A program made the translations under genes and the position numbers. From Carnegiea gigantea (taxonomy: Eukaryota > Streptophyta > Magnoliopsida > Caryophyllales > Cactaceae), in contig JAKOGI010000442.1 of assembly GCA_029747015.1 (NCBI GenBank), positions 492,777 to 556,776 on the forward strand: a stretch of 64,000 nucleotides of DNA, read 5' to 3'. Positions within the stretch are counted from its first letter, which is position 1, and every line of letters begins with the position of its first letter. This document shows, in pieces, positions 32,741 to 44,170 of the stretch. The notes under the pieces were generated by a model. That model did no database searches. It was not told where the DNA came from and saw nothing but the letters and a program-made list of their open reading frames with translations.

Positions 32741-33918
32741 CCGAGCTTTTCATCATTGAAGTAGTCAAAAGTTCACTAGATCCAAATTTAGCGTTAAAGA
32801 TGAATATATCCACAAAAGAAAGTGATGAGAATGGTGGTCAAGTGAGTCATTGCCCATGAAAGAAATAAACAGCAAAGTTATACATGATTAATAAGGGAGG
32901 GATTGTCATAGGATGGCTAAAGTAAAGATGGCTATGAGTTTTTAGGAATCCAAGAATAGAAGGCCACCGACAATGTGATTTGCAGGTAAAAATCATGAAA
33001 GAGACAACAGATAGTCAACAGTTCCTAAGTTATATCAGTGACAAATATGATTATTCTATGGCATCTCAATCCAGTTGAGTAGTTAGCAGGTTGACTTACA
33101 AATCAAGTTACGTTGTTTATGAAATATGAAATGAAATAAGAAAGGATCAGAGTATTCAAAATAGGAAGACAAGATTATTCGCTTACTTAAATACTTTTAA
33201 TCAAAGTTCTGACTATTCGGCCGAGCCCCTCAAACCCCTCACATGAATGGAAATAAACTTGGGGCTTTGGAGCTCCAATAAGAATAAGAAGGTGAACTGT
33301 TACTGTAATTGTGACACTAAAGTGTGGTTGAATGTCAAAGTCATAAGTATATACCAATATCATAAGAAATAGGATACTCACGATGTCCAACATACGGTAA
33401 AAGATAATGACAAAAGAATTTTGGAGGAAAAAAAATTTGGCACATCTCAGACTGGAAAGGTGATTCAGTTACATTTGGGTTCAACAGTTGAATTACAAAT
33501 AAGATAGTAGTAACAGAGTTTCAACAAGGTGACCGTCTACCCACCATCAACATGATGAAGCCAATAAACGAATTTGGATTTGAATGAGAAGAGTCTAAAA
33601 TAGGCAATACGAAACAAATTTAAGCAAGATAACCAAATTGCATAGAGAAAGGTCGAGTCTATCATTTAAGGAATGGAATTTAAAAGTAAGAAAATTGCTA
33701 GGGTTAGAATAATCAATGTTCACTCGCACTAGTGGGAGCTTAACTGCATCCCTAACACAATCAAGCCATATAGGCTTACTACCACGAATAAACGGGGTGC
33801 AAGATATATACATATAAATACGCTTTTAGCAAAATAAAGAAGAGGAAGATGAAAGTCAAAAGTATTAGAATCTGGACAACCACTTAAAATCGAGTAAGCA
33901 TGGGTTCAATGCTTAGCC
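32741..33918 (-). other. G2 unit 3 internal region without recognised coding, first part
   Basis: Matches 15016-16240 of unit 1. The shared 68-codon frame is at 33187-33393. Nothing else is recognisable. Confidence 0.65.
33187..33393 (-). CDS. Unrecognised 68-codon frame shared by all G2 units (unit 3)
   Basis: Starts MLDIVSILFLMILVY and ends IVRTLIKSI; same length and start as in unit 1. Function unknown; may be chance. Confidence 0.25.
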   Translation of the reverse strand: MLDIVSILFLMILVYTYDFDIQPHFSVTITVTVHLLILIGAPKPQVYFHSCEGFEGLGRIVRTLIKSI

Positions 33919-33923
33919 ACAAG
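33919..33923. repeat. Target-site duplication, left copy (ACAAG)
   Basis: ACAAG here and at 37565-37569 flank the solo LTR exactly; the empty site in units 1 and 2 has one ACAAG. Confidence 0.93.
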
Positions 33924-36900
33924 TGTAACGCCCCCAAAACACTAATGACATGATTTACGGAAAATTGTAATGGAAAACTTAATAATAGAAGGCGCTACCA
34001 CCGTCCTGATAAGGACAAGGCTCACTAAAATCATTTAATCTTGCAAATCAAGTTCAAATCACGATATCTATTAAACTGAAACACTTCAAGACCTAAGTCC
34101 ATAACAGTTTAATCTTCAATACAATCGGCTTAATCATACCATATGCTAACTCACTCCACACTACACAAGTAAAGACCCAGCTTGACCCTGAGGTCAAACC
34201 CAATATTCATGCTATGCTGAATCCACTGTGAGCATCTGACGAGTTCCAAAAGGGCTTGCTAAAAGGAGAAACATGTGATACTTCATCACCTAAAACGGAA
34301 AACATGTGATACTTCATCACCTAAAACAAAAAACATGAAAACAATTCGAAAATATAAGCAAAAACTCAATACATACATTCCTATATTGTAAAATGAGCAT
34401 AGAAAAACTGTTGATGGGTACCCACTTCGTAATGCTTTTAGTTTGCAATAACAATGAAAATGAAAGTAATATGAAAATGAATTGCTCATTATTATCTGGA
34501 TGTGAACCCCTTGCAACGATATGATCTATACATAGATGTACACCTGCCAATCCGATCAAAAGTTAGCCTTAAGTCGCGCGGTAAATGATGGGCTGACCCC
34601 CTATAGATGATAACTGACGAGGTCACAAGTTAAATGGCAAATCACTATATAAACTGATTCATTGACAAACTCATTAAGAGTTGTAACTTGGCAAACATGT
34701 TCTGCTTTCTGAAGATACAGACAATAGACGTACCTTGAGTCTTTAAAAGTGTCATCTAACTTGATGAAAGTTAGCTATTTCATAAATATCATCTGACTTG
34801 AAAAATATGTTCTAACTCGATAACACTTATGCATAATGGGGAATGATAACTAGGCCTTGACTCTGTTTCATAAATGTCATTGTAAGTATATGTAGTCAGT
34901 AAATGATCTGTACTCACATAATTGAGTAAGTAAAAGTATGTGTAACAGAAATTGAGTAATTAAATGGTACATATAACTTGAGTATTTCAATATAACTTCA
35001 AAACTGAATTGATAAAAGTAATTAAATTTGATATAAAGTTAATGAAAGTAAAATAGACAACAGTGAGATAAATGCAATTATAAAGGAAAAGGCCTTGACG
35101 GTGACAAATGGGGGAGTAGTTGTAACCTTTTCTGAAATAGGTTGCTAATACGGGTTTAAGGCTCGTTGATGCATAGCTTAGTTCAAGATAACAACGAGTA
35201 CACTAGATTGCCTTGATAAATACATTTGATACGTTCTGAATTGAGTAAGCAATAAAGGTTTGAGGCCAAGAGAGATATATCTTGGTTCAAAATAGCATAA
35301 ATAGCAATAACTTGATCTGATAAATATGTTTTCTGCGTCATAACTCTCCCTACTTCTCATATTTCATTCATAAATCCATTAGATATAGAATTCCACCCCA
35401 AATGAGTCATTGAAATCAATAAAAGCTATTAAGCTCACTAAGCTTGGTATTTTCTTTGTAAAATCCATAATTGATTCAAAGCTCATAAACAAGCTCCCAA
35501 ATCATATACTTGTCTTATTCTTTCTCCTTAATCAAGCTAAAAGCTCCATGAAAGTTTATGAATATTCATTTCCCCCCTTGAGTAACCTTGCTTGGCCCAA
35601 AATACACAAAATGAGTGCATGATCAATCCCACTTAATTTTTATTATTGCTCTTTACACAATTACTCAAAATGCTTCCAAAAATCACCAAACTCAAAATAC
35701 TCAACAAAAATTCATAAGATCTTACTGGAAATTCGAAAATGATATGGACAATCCACAATACAATTTTCAAAATTTTCCTCCAAGTATACGCTGCATAGAA
35801 ATTGTAATAACGGTCTAATTTACACCAAAGCAGGTCAGTTCACTTCAAAAATTGATAACTTTCATTCTAGACCTCAAATGGAGACCTAAAGCCCCAATAT
35901 AAAAAGATTAAGAAGTCCTGAAAAAATTTTATTTACAATACAAAATATGATTCCCACAATAGGGTTCCCAAAATGGAGCTAAAGTACCAGTGTGTCAGTT
36001 TTTAGTTTATTCCGCGCAGTTTCGGTAAAACGACCATAACTATTTCCACAGACTGAGGACTAAGGCGATTCCTGAGGCATTTGAAAGTTAACACACTGAA
36101 CTATCTACCCACCAAAAATCATAATTTTTGGTTAGGCCGTGTATTACCAGTTTATTCCGAAAATCTGCCCTATTTTCTTGAAATTTCCAGCCGTTACTGT
36201 TTTAGATTTTTCCTTTCTTTTCGCACAAATTCTCAACTCAAACATTCTTTAAAAGTATGTAAGCAAGCTTTGGTCCATCCCAACAGTATACAAAATCACC
36301 ACACTCAAATTCACTTAATAATAATATCCAAAAGAGATCATTTTTCAATCAAATACCCATATAAACCAAGCTTAAGGCTAAATTAATCCAAACCATATAT
36401 TATTTGCCAAAACCCTAGTTTATGGCCAGCTTGGACTCTCTCCAACTCATATGAAATAACCAAAAACCTCAACATAAACACCAACAGACTAGAAGATGAC
36501 CAAATCAAAGGTAAAATAATCAAAATCCAACACTTTAACATTAAGCTTGCATGATCATGATCATCCCTAAATCCTAGCATGCTCCAAGTTTATTTCCATC
36601 AATAAAAACACCAAAATAACTCTTATTTCTTATCAAAACATCATGATCAATGATCATTAACATCAAAACAAGGATCAAAACTAAGATTAAAGAGCAAAAC
36701 CAATAAGATCAAGTTTCAAGAATACTCACTTTGCTTGAAGATAAGTAGAGATGGAGGTGTTGTTTAGTGGTTTTGATGATTAAGGATGATAGCATGAGGT
36801 ACTAGAATGTTGGGGGAAGTCGAAAACCACCAGCGCTCGCTGGAAAGATGGCCGGAAAACACCCAAGAAGGGCTGCTAGTGCTGCTGTCGTGGGGTAGGG

Positions 36901-37564
36901 AGAGGAGAGAGAGAAAGTGGAGTTTGAAGATTAAGATGTGTGTTTTGACTAATCAACTCTCGTGGGCTGAAATTTTATCTAGTAATGCCACCTTTTAAGC
37001 TAACCATGGTTAAGTTAACCATGGTAATTAGTTAGGCTAATAAGCAAACTTGTTGGGCTTCAAATTAGGCCCAAAAAAGTTGCATTCGGAAATAAAACGC
37101 TTCGTAACGGTAATGTTTTTCCATAAATCAAAATTAAATTTTTGCAAGGTTATAAGAATAATAACAATAACAATAACAACAACAACAACAACAACAACAA
37201 CAATAATAGTAATAATGATAATAATAGTAATTTCTTAAACCATAATTATCGAAGCCTACTATCAATTCACCCGATATTTAATTAATCAACAAAACCTGAA
37301 TTAACAATAATTGAAACTTGAATTGCAAAAAGGGACCCAAATGAAATATCCGCAAATCGGGATGATTAACTATGATAAATGAAAGCGAAAAATTTAAATG
37401 ACATAAATTAATTCGATAAATATATATAAATTGAGTGCAACTAAATTAATATACATGACTTGGTTAAACAAATAACCATGAGTGATTAAATGAATCAACA
37501 TGATTAAATAAATAATTAAATATGATTTAAATAAATAAATATGTGTTACGATCGGGTTATTACA
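33924..37564 (-). mobile_element. Solo LTR of a G1-related family, inserted in G2 unit 3
   Basis: TGTAACGCCCCC at the left and GGGTTATTACA at the right give inverted ends, and the flanks carry the perfect direct repeat ACAAG (33919-33923 and 37565-37569). The uninterrupted site is seen in units 1 and 2 (CCACAAGCTT). On the minus strand the LTR begins TGTAATAACCCGATCG, close to the G1 start TGTAATAGCCCGACCC, and it shares with G1 the CCATGG palindrome, the AAAACGACCATAACT region (36027) and the AGGTGTACA block (34530). It is 3641 bp long. No internal region remains, so it arose by recombination between the two LTRs of an inserted element. Confidence 0.93.
37149..37235. repeat. (CAA)n/(TAA)n microsatellite in the solo LTR
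   Basis: AATAACAATAACAA units grade into CAA repeats and then AATAATAGTAAT. It lies near the start of the LTR on the minus strand. Confidence 0.9.
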
Positions 37565-37569
37565 ACAAG
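37565..37569. repeat. Target-site duplication, right copy (ACAAG)
   Basis: Direct repeat of 33919-33923 directly after the LTR end TTACA. Confidence 0.93.
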
Positions 37570-38680
37570 CTTCAAAAACATGGTGGATAACGCTGGAATT
37601 AGGGATGAGCACTCTTGAGGAACCACTAGCATTCTGAAGAGTTTGAAATTAAAAGAAGCATCAGATAATGTTGAAAGGAAGCAAAGTCTAAATATGAGGC
37701 AGAATAATCAAATATCAGAAATGATAGAAATAATAGCCTTAATGCAAAAGACAAATTAATCAGTAAGGTTTCATATGCTAATTAAGAGCTTCTAGGTAAA
37801 TGCTCGGGGTCGAGAAGAGGTAACATAGCAACGAGACGATGTCGATACATAAGTCGAGGTAATTAAGGGAGAAGTTGATTAATGACTAAAAGTACTAAAA
37901 ATGTTGTGGATGCAAGATTTTAATGAAAGGAACAGATGACAAATTTCAAAACAATGGGTAAGTAAAATATTACCATGATGCAAATGGCATGAAAATTACT
38001 ATAAGCGCAAACAATTTTAGAATGGAAGGACAACAATAGTCAGATAGTTCTAATCGTTGGTTACATAGGAACCAAAACATTGTGCATAAATCCAAAAGCT
38101 AGACTAGCAAGAAAATAGCAATCTATATAATTAGATGTTAAGCGCAAGAGAGGTCATGTTACTATTGAAATCCTGGTTGCAAAAGATAACCTAAGTAGAG
38201 GTAATTACTAAAGGCAAGAGAGACGTAACCCATCTTAATGATAGGGGTTCCCTTTAAAAATTAATTTCATGAGGAAATTCAATGAGGGAAAAGGTATATA
38301 ATGAAGTATTGCTGCAATGATTAAATAGCTTTTGCAAAGCTTAATGTGAATAAAAAGGAATTACACATTAAATTATGTGATTGCATAATAGGAGTGGCTA
38401 GCTCTAGGTGGCAACCAAGGAGGGCAAGAAGGATGCTAATTTATGCAATGATATCTGGCATGGGAGGTCTAATTTTAGTTAGCCAAAGGTCACTATAAAT
38501 TCATTTGGATCACTACAGGGACTCATGCAACTATAGTTTCAAGTGTTTGACATGCTCAAAAGAAAATCGCATGGGTTTTAATCTATATGCAAACATGCCA
38601 CTTACCTTAGTACTCCATAATCCTCTATTGTTGTGCCTGAATTTGTGTCCTGGTAATGCTCCTTTGAGTTTGACATCTCG

Positions 38681-38683
<3 letters not shown>

Positions 38684-38738
<55 letters not shown>

Positions 38739-38852
38739 TATATATATATATATGCACATAGATATATATATATATATATATATATATAATGTATATATAT
38801 ATACATATATATAGACACGCGCGCGCACACACACACCACACACACACACACA

Positions 38853-38893
<41 letters not shown>
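38684..38893. repeat. Compound (TA)n-(CA)n-(CT)n microsatellite, G2 unit 3
   Basis: TA repeats with several interruptions (38684-38812), a CGCGCGCG step, CA repeats (38823-38854) and CT repeats (38855-38893). It occupies the site of the (TA)n of unit 1 and the (GT)n of unit 2. Confidence 0.97.
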
Positions 38894-38900
<7 letters not shown>

Positions 38901-38937
38901 CACTCTAAATAAAAACTATAATGCACAAACAAGTGCG

Positions 38938-39431
38938 CTAATTCGTCCAACCCATATAACCATTGTAATTTGTTATAGTTTTCCAAATATTATTTATCTC
39001 CACAAATCTTATCCATTCTGGGCAAAAGTATAAATTATGACTTCTAGAATTTTAGTATACAAAAGCAACGACCCCGTCCACATATACGACATATCCTCAA
39101 GCCCTTTTCCTATAGTTTAAATTCTATAGATAGTCATTTTTCCCTAAAATGAGCAGGCTCAAAGTTGTGAACCGTCACTCTTGCTATTTTGATGAACCCA
39201 ACATCTAGGTGTCCTTCTTCTCACTCTTTCTTTTCTATTTTTTCTTTTTATCTAGCCGTTGTTAACCCCAAGGAGCTTACTTACCGGATCACCCCATGCT
39301 CCATAAGGTAAGATCTTCTCCGCTTAATTTATTTTGCACAATCTAATGAGTATGGCTTTACCATAAACACCCATGACCTGATTCAACATAATAAGAGAAA
39401 TTATTTATACCGTCTCCTTAGAACCTCTTAT
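38938..39431 (-). repeat. 494-bp tract identical to G2 unit 2
   Basis: Partner of 26321-26814. Identity ends at the base before 39432 (G here, A in unit 2), after which differences reappear at the usual rate. Confidence 0.8.
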
Positions 39432-39913
39432 GAATATCTTGGAGCTAAAGCCCACCCATAGTCATTTCTAGGTGCTGTTAGAGTTTGTTTTAGCCTCAGA
39501 ATAAGGGTGGACGTTATCGACCCAACCACATTATAGAATCCTGAACCTCTAAAAGCGTTTCCCCTATACACTTCCAGAGTTTTCAGTACCTGCTATCACC
39601 TAGATTGAGGCATATTAGTTCATACGATCTGGGTTAATGACCCAAAATCAAAACGTCCACCAACATCGTAAGTCTAAATATCCTCTATCTCTTCATTACT
39701 TACTACATGCACCACTGCAAAAATGCTCTTAGGTTATAATGACTTGTATACACCTAACAGTCAGTAGCCCACATAAGTTCACATGTTTTGGAGGCACATT
39801 TAATGACAACACTCCCTTTGTGTAACACCTTATCGTGTCGCAAACAACCCATATGATATCGAGTAGCACACCATAAGCTACTGAATTGCCAATGGCTAAT
39901 TCATTATACTAAA

Positions 39914-40367
39914 TTACTAGTGCAACACATCTATAACGGTGTGACAGGCCCTCATACATTAACCTTGTTGCACCATTGCAATGGCTATTTCATACTGATC
40001 TAATCCATGAATATTGCCACATAATACATTTCCCCTGTTTAGCAAGTTAGTGTAGTTTGGTATTGCACTAGTCACATAAGAGTTTACAAACGTCACCTTC
40101 TTATCATGTCTTAAACATCACAATACCCAAACATTAAGTACTTCAGTATGTCTTAATAAAACCTCCAAATTGAAGTCATCCTGGTAAGTCAAACGACAGC
40201 CTAAAACTATGCAAAACTATCGCAATGAGCTCGGTATACTTCGTTGGAACACATACGCTGCTAGGAAGTTGACTAAATGCTTCCTCAACCTGCTTTGACA
40301 ACGATGGAATTCCTAAGATATTATTTAACGTGGTTGCTCTTAATACCAATGGCTGAAGGCCAGGCAA
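39914..40367 (-). pseudogene. Unrecognised leader-side frames (G2 unit 3)
   Basis: The upstream part (40367-40176) is open and reads GLQPLVLRATTLNNILGIPS and YTELIAIVLHSF. The downstream part matches 27301-27588 but has a TGA after VWVL and a TAA after VQQG. The two parts are in different frames in every unit, so they are either two frames or one with an old frameshift. No family recognised. Confidence 0.35.
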
Positions 40368-40484
40368 ATGTTTACTAAAACATCCTCATGACACACGCAT
40401 ACACATGAAGTCAAAATCAACATCTCATTTCACTAGTCAAACACAACTCATAGGAACCCAATAGCTCACAGTGGCCCCAAACCT

Positions 40485-40497
40485 GGCTCTGATGCCA
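40485..40497 (-). promoter_or_regulatory. Primer-binding site, G2 unit 3 (mutated)
   Basis: The minus strand reads TGGCATCAGAGCC; one T of the canonical site is C. Position and flanks match units 1 and 2. Confidence 0.9.
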
Positions 40498-40501
40498 TAA
40501 C

Positions 40502-41400
40502 TGTAACACCCCCAATCCCTAATGCTTGACTATTTTAATTTAATTATTTATTTACTGTTAATTGGCAGCGGAAGTATTTTGATTGGTGGCATTATCGCTG
40601 TTCTGCAGCGGAACAAGGCTATCGGAGTTTACCTGCAACGCCATGTTACTTATGTAACCACTTGATTCATTAAATATTTGGTACAACATACATTTAACCA
40701 TTTATACAATTTATGATACGTTTGATAACTCAGCGGATGATTACCATATACTAGCAGACATCATGTCCAAAAGAATATATAACCAACCTGTCCTCAAGGG
40801 TGCTAGCCTACAAAAACTGCAACTGTCGCTCATTTCTTTCCACCTTCTGGCTCTCCAGGACGAAAATGGTTCATTGTTCCCTTACCCAGAATAGAAAACA
40901 TAAAAATATTCGAATAATGAGCCGAAGCTCAGCACGTACATCCTTATGCTGTAAAATAAATTTTCTAATCAATTGGTTGGGCGCCCACGTTTCAAAATAT
41001 TTTGTTTTATAAACAAGAGAGAGAGAATTTATGAGTAAAGTTGATTTACCAGTTATTATCTAGAAGTGGACCTCACTTGACGTCTGTAGTGATCTTGAGA
41101 GAGGTGCACACCTCCCAGGCATATCGAAAAGCCTAAGTTGCAGTTGGGCAGGTAAATTGAAGGGCATAAGCCTTAATGATCGATAATTGATGGAGCCACT
41201 TGCTTATGTGACAAAACATTGCATAAAATGATTCATTATATGAATATCATATTGATTTTGCATGGTTTGGAAAACATGTGAGTTTTTGAAGAGCACAGTC
41301 AATGTACGTACCTGGTCCTTGAGAATCTCTCCCCGTTTTATTGAAAATCATTTGCTGGCAGCTTGAAGCGGCAAAGGTGGCTTTTGTTCTGCTCCAAATA
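40502..41400 (-). repeat. G2 LTR 3, inner end only (cut by assembly gap)
   Basis: On the minus strand it ends GGGGGTGTTACA at 40502, the canonical TTACA end. It matches the first 900 bp of LTRs 1 and 2 from that end and holds the hairpin TGAGC-TTCG-GCTCA (minus strand, 40918-40931). It stops at the gap. The rest of the LTR is not seen on the other side, where G3 begins. Confidence 0.9.
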
Positions 41401-41500
41401 NNNNNNNNNNNNNNNNNNNNNNNNNNNNNNNNNNNNNNNNNNNNNNNNNNNNNNNNNNNNNNNNNNNNNNNNNNNNNNNNNNNNNNNNNNNNNNNNNNNN
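41401..41500. other. Assembly gap (100 N)
   Basis: Exactly 100 N, which suggests a gap of unknown true size. The right side resumes in TA repeats, so a long microsatellite may have stopped the assembly. Confidence 1.
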
Positions 41501-41536
41501 TATTATATATTTATATAGATATATATATATATATAT
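41501..41536. repeat. TA-rich tract at the G3 left edge
   Basis: TATTATATATTTATATAG and TA repeats up to the G3 LTR end. It could be the target DNA of G3 or a microsatellite that grew at the junction. Confidence 0.8.
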
Positions 41537-42924
41537 TATAACGCCCCCAACCCGTGGATGGTCACTCCGCCAAGACTTCCTAGAAGGAAATCCCTAAGGC
41601 TCATGAAAATTGAGGGTTTGGATTAGCATTTAGATGGTCATTTTGGAACAAAACTGCAAGACTTTCCCTTGTTTTGGCAACATCTTAGGGTCTTAGCTCA
41701 TCTGAGGGTACCTGTGAACTTGGAACAAGGTATAACATTTGCTGAGATAACCCAAATTCAACCCGTTGGGCCACTCGCTCGGAATTAATCACAATCGAAC
41801 AACTAACAAGATGGGGATAGAATGATATATGTACAGGTACAAAGCCGACTATATGCTGTCACATACAACAATGAACTTAAATATTCCAACGTGGTAGATC
41901 GAACACTTGCAAAGCTGGCAAAAGACTTCTGATGGGTCGGCATCAATATGACTTTAGAATACCTCTTATACCTGCTCAAATTGAACCAGGAAAACAGAAT
42001 AAGTAAAGGGATGAGAAACCACACGCTCAGTGAGAATTCTCATCCCCCTTAAAACCAAAACCATTTGTAGCCATTAATGCCAATAATAGTCACATATCAC
42101 GTATTTGTATAATACTATCATATTTGGCAATCATAGTCCCCAAGAAAAGATTACCACTCTTATACTTCATGCTAGCCCCTCAACTCATTCCTAGGCCCTT
42201 AATGGCCAATCTTCATTTCTAACAAACATTCAGGCACGTAATCAAGTAGCACAAGGAACGAATGTGATGCTTTCAAACACACCTTTGAAAACATAGTGAC
42301 TCTCATATGTTCCAAGAATAGTTTATAAATCACGCTAACTTCGTTAAAACTTGTAATTGTTTCTAAAAGCTCCCGAAACATCCAAATTGGTAAGAAAGAT
42401 GTGGCAGGAAACATTCTTTCATAGAATATGTACATTGAAAAGCTTAAAAGTACGCGCATTACTAGGATGTAACCAAACTCCATTTGAAACCGCATTTAGC
42501 TATACTTGAAAACACGCTCATAAAATATGTGCAGGATATGTTCATTTAAAAGCTTTCTTTCCTTTCTTGAAAACACTTTACTTAGCCTCTTGAGGCTCGT
42601 ATTCTTTAAAAGAACTTCTTTCGTAATGGTCCTCGAATGACCCTTATAAGCTTTTCAAATCTTATTTAATATGGCCTCGTAATGGCCCTTAGAAATCTTT
42701 CTTTTCTGAACTGCTTAAAATGGCAAAATGCCAAATTTTCTATTCATTAGGAACTTACATATAACATAAAAACATCTTATCGTGCTGGCTAGGGGAGGTC
42801 AACACCGCCCTTAAGTGAGATCGTCACTCATAACTTACGTTATCCCCGGGGTATACGTAATTAACTTTTGGCCAAAACGCGTCTTAATAAAGCAACTCTA
42901 ACCTCGATACTATCCTCTGTGGGG

Positions 42925-43130
42925 CAACAGCTTACACCAGGATAATCATATCCCGAGTCCAGTCCCTCTAAAGGTTTTCTTACGCGTCATACATCAAGGA
43001 ACGGCTCACACCAAGATAATCATATCTTTAGTTCAGCTCCCAGGAACAGCTCACGCCATCTTTGCGTCCAGCTCCCAACTTCACATTTGCAGGAAACAAC
43101 TCACACCATCTTTGCATCCAGTTCCCACCC
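42925..43130. repeat. Degenerate short tandem repeats in G3 LTR
   Basis: Blocks of about 35-45 bp of the type GGAACAGCTCACGCCATC, then TTTGCGTCCAGCTCCCA, occur about four times with changes. The 5' LTR has the same blocks near 61925-62130. Confidence 0.75.
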
Positions 43131-43264
43131 TCAAGGTCTGGCCGGTTGCCTAGCACTTTCTTAGCCTTTAAAATCGTATTTCATTTCTCTTTTTCAGTTG
43201 ATACTTTGCTGAAATCTTACTTTTCACAAATCGACCAATGCTTTTCGAAATGTTTATCGTTCCT

Positions 43265-44170
43265 TTGTTTTTAGCTTAAAAGCTCCTTTTAAATGAAATA
43301 AGTTTGCTAACTTGTAAACGAAGTCTTTGTTTTAACTTAAAAGCTTTTTATAAACGAAGTAAGTTTGCTAACGCGTAAATCGACTTCCTTTTTAACTTAA
43401 AAGCTTCTTAGAAATGGAATAAGTTAGTTAACACGTAAAACGACTTCGTTTTAAACTTAAAAGCGTCTTATAAACGCAATAGGTTGGTTAATATGTAAAA
43501 CCACTTTGTTTTAGACTTAAAAGATTCTTATAAATGCAATAAGTTCGGTAACATGTAAAACGACTACGCTTTAAACTTAAAAGCTTCTTATAAACGCAAT
43601 AAGTTGGTTAATATGTAAAACGACTTCATTTTAAACTTAAAAGCTTTTTATAAATGCAATAAGTTAGTTTACACGTAAAACGACTTCGTTTTACGCTTAA
43701 AAGTTGCTTATAAATGCAATAAGTTATTTAACATGTAAAACGACTTCGTCTTAAACTTAAAAGCTGCTTATAAACGCAATAAGTTGGTTAATACGTAAAA
43801 CGATTTCGTTTTAGACTTAAAAGTTTCTTATAGATGCAATAAGTTGGTTAGTACGTAAAACGACTTCGTTTTAAACTTACAAGCTTCTTATAAACGAAAT
43901 AAGATTGTTAACATGTAAATCAACTTTGTTTTAAACTTAAAAGCTTCTTATAAACGTAATAAGTTTACTAACACATAAATAGACTTCGTTTTTAACTTAA
44001 AACTTCTTATAAATGTAATACGTTTACTAACTTGTAAAATCGACTCATCTTTTAACTTTAGAGCTTCTTGTAAGCATGATAAGTTTGCTAATCCATAAAA
44101 CGACCTCGTCTTTAACTTAAAGGCTTCCTATAAATGTAATACGTTTGCTAATTCATAAAACGAAACCTAT
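43265..44170. repeat. 60-bp tandem array, about 15 units (G3 3' LTR)
   Basis: Each unit contains ACTTAAAAGCTTCTTATAAA, then a CGCAATAAGTTGGTTAATAC-like part and GTAAAACGACTTCG. The period is 60 bp, with rare 59-62. I count 15 unit starts from about 43275 to 44116. The 5' LTR has 14. Confidence 0.93.

Larger units (their letters stand above)
37570..40484 (-). other. G2 unit 3 internal region, second part
   Basis: Collinear with 25110-27868 of unit 2. It contains the microsatellite (38684-38893), the 494-bp tract identical to unit 2 (38938-39431) and the unrecognised leader-side frames (39914-40367). No gag core or zinc knuckle is seen. Confidence 0.65.
31132..40501 (-). mobile_element. G2 array unit 3, internal region with inserted solo LTR
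   Basis: It has PPT (31134-31150), integrase (31155-32740), non-coding part split by a solo LTR (33924-37564), microsatellite and PBS (40485-40497). Removing the solo LTR and one target copy leaves a 5.7-kb unit collinear with unit 2. Confidence 0.9.

Noticed and set aside
43265..44170. Possible CRISPR-like or centromeric array.
   Set aside because: Units are contiguous with no spacers, and the array lies within both LTRs of one plant element, so it is an LTR-internal tandem repeat.
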